Below, piece after piece: positions 5,695 through 6,630 of a stretch of 6,630 bases of DNA; position 1 is the first letter of the stretch, and the number at the start of each line of letters is the position of its first letter. The position numbers and the translations under genes were made by a program. The stretch lies in the NCBI GenBank assembly GCA_017385345.1, contig JAFNRY010000340.1, forward strand, positions 1-6,630. The letters run 5' to 3'. Below the pieces are notes generated by a model. It did no database searches, was not told where the DNA came from, and saw only the letters and a list, made by a program, of their open reading frames with translations. Origin of the DNA: Kiritimatiellia bacterium (GTDB taxonomy: Bacteria > Verrucomicrobiota > Kiritimatiellia > RFP12 > UBA1067).

Positions 5695-6630
5695 TCACAA
5701 CGCTTTAATCGCATCATATACGCGGCGGCAGTTGTTCCGGTCCTTAAATGTAAAGAACCTGTCAACGCGATTCTGATATTCGGGCTCCATGCGGCAATCA
5801 GATTCCAGATAATTCACGACGGCCGCGACAGCCTCTTCGTACGATTTGGCTACAGGGCCGAAACCGTCGCGATTGTAATCGAAGAATCCCGGCACATACG
5901 TGTGGTGACCGTAGAATTCATCCCGGTCGGCCTGCGCATATACGATTGGTTTTTTGAGGTATGAATACTCGAAAACCGCGCTTGAATAGTCGGTCACCAT
6001 CAAGGATGCCTCAGACTTCAGCTTCGTGTAATCGGCGAATCCTCTGGAGATCGCGAACACGTCGTTTCCCTTGAAATCGGGCGCGTTCGCCAGATGGCAC
6101 GGATGGATGACAAATAATCCACGGTATCCCAGCTCCCGCATCTTCGAGCATATCCTCTCGTCCGACAGCAATCTCTGCCAGAAGTTGAAATAGGCCGACT
6201 CCTTGAAAATCTTGCTGTAGCTACGTTCACGGGTCCGAGGATTGATCGCTCCTGAAAGCGCGCGGCGCCACGTAGGCATGACGGCAACAAGCTTCTCCGG
6301 CTTGTTCTCAAGGAAGTCGTATCTCGGCATTCCCGTCAGTTTGATGTGGCGTTCATCATAAAGAAACTTTCCATTTCTTATTGCATTGTATTCTCCTTCG
6401 ACCGTCGTCGTCAACAAAGACACCGGCCTCGTGGCTATATTCAACAAGCCAGAGATGTCATCCTTGTGGATGCCGTGCGCGAGGAAGACAAATTTGTGGC
6501 GGAACAAATCGCACATTCTCCCGCCCTCCGGTATAAATGGATTGGACAATGCCGCATCGAACTGACTCGAAATAATCTTGTCCGCCAGCAGGAACTTTAC
6601 GTAGTACCGATAAGACTGGGGATCAAGAAC
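5695..6630 (-). CDS. CDP-glycerol:glycerophosphotransferase-family protein (TagF/TagB-like), 5' end beyond window
   Basis: The frame is open from the right edge to the TGA at 5697-5695, giving 311 visible residues of the C-terminal part. The family transfers glycerol phosphate or another polyol phosphate from a CDP-linked donor onto teichoic-acid-like or capsule polymers on the cytoplasmic face of the membrane. Visible motifs in order are KFVFLAHGIHKDD (about visible residues 45-57; family active-site HG), LTGMPRYDFL, VAVMPTWRRAL, FVIHPCHLAN (second conserved histidine), LMVTDYSSAVFEYSYLKKP (donor binding) and GFFDYNRDGFGPV. The C-terminus RVDRFFTFKDRNNCRRV is family-typical. A TTG at 6549 could be taken as a start, but the homologous frame clearly continues upstream of it, so the true start lies outside. 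No complete glycosyltransferase partner is visible. The gene is followed at 51 bases by a truncated MBOAT gene, suggesting a former operon for a polyol-phosphate polymer and its acylation. Substrate identity is inferred only at family level. Confidence 0.93.
   Translation of the reverse strand, partial: VLDPQSYRYYVKFLLADKIISSQFDAALSNPFIPEGGRMCDLFRHKFVFLAHGIHKDDISGLLNIATRPVSLLTTTVEGEYNAIRNGKFLYDERHIKLTGMPRYDFLENKPEKLVAVMPTWRRALSGAINPRTRERSYSKIFKESAYFNFWQRLLSDERICSKMRELGYRGLFVIHPCHLANAPDFKGNDVFAISRGFADYTKLKSEASLMVTDYSSAVFEYSYLKKPIVYAQADRDEFYGHHTYVPGFFDYNRDGFGPVAKSYEEAVAAVVNYLESDCRMEPEYQNRVDRFFTFKDRNNCRRVYDAIKAL

Noticed and set aside
5533..5964. Plus-strand open frame of about 143 codons
   Set aside because: It is antisense to the TagF-like gene and the MBOAT start, with no motif of its own.

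Overview
The window splits in two. The left two thirds (about 1-4369) is a compact, GC-rich, all-plus-strand gene run: a homoserine dehydrogenase without a C-terminal ACT domain, an aspartate kinase with two ACT domains and a TTG start, an OmpR/PhoB-type response regulator, and one reading frame joining a Maf nucleotide pyrophosphatase to a glutamate racemase. The last three genes overlap or touch (8 bp between lysC and the regulator gene, an ATGA overlap between the regulator gene and maf-murI), so they are probably one translationally coupled operon. Aspartate-family amino-acid synthesis (Asp to Asp-P, Asp-semialdehyde to homoserine) is therefore linked to D-glutamate supply for peptidoglycan and to a signalling protein.

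The middle (about 4370-5365) holds no intact gene. It starts with an open frame with no ribosome-binding site (4377-4820) that looks like the 3' part of a very large phage/plasmid 'polyvalent' protein. Next come a 12-bp inverted repeat enclosing a tight hairpin, an AT-rich stretch with a possible promoter, and four phased 22-bp repeats that each begin AAACGTTC. The rest is GC-rich and AT-rich non-coding DNA with no recognisable gene.

The right end (5366-6630) is on the minus strand and belongs to a surface-polymer locus. The 3' part of a CDP-glycerol:glycerophosphotransferase-family gene (TagF/TagB-like) enters from the right edge. It is followed by the ribosome-binding site and first 15 codons of an apparent MBOAT O-acyltransferase gene (AlgI-like), which is broken and joined to the tail of a second TagF-like gene. 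This reads as a deletion scar in a wall or capsule polysaccharide cluster.

The organism is a GC-rich bacterium that makes peptidoglycan. The gene mix and the style of the intergenic DNA would fit a PVC-group lineage such as Verrucomicrobiota/Kiritimatiellota, but nothing in the window fixes the taxonomy and this is only a guess. I see no tRNA, rRNA, CRISPR array or intact transposase. The observations most worth following are the Maf-MurI fusion, the phased 22-bp repeat array, the polyvalent-protein remnant and the MBOAT/TagF junction.
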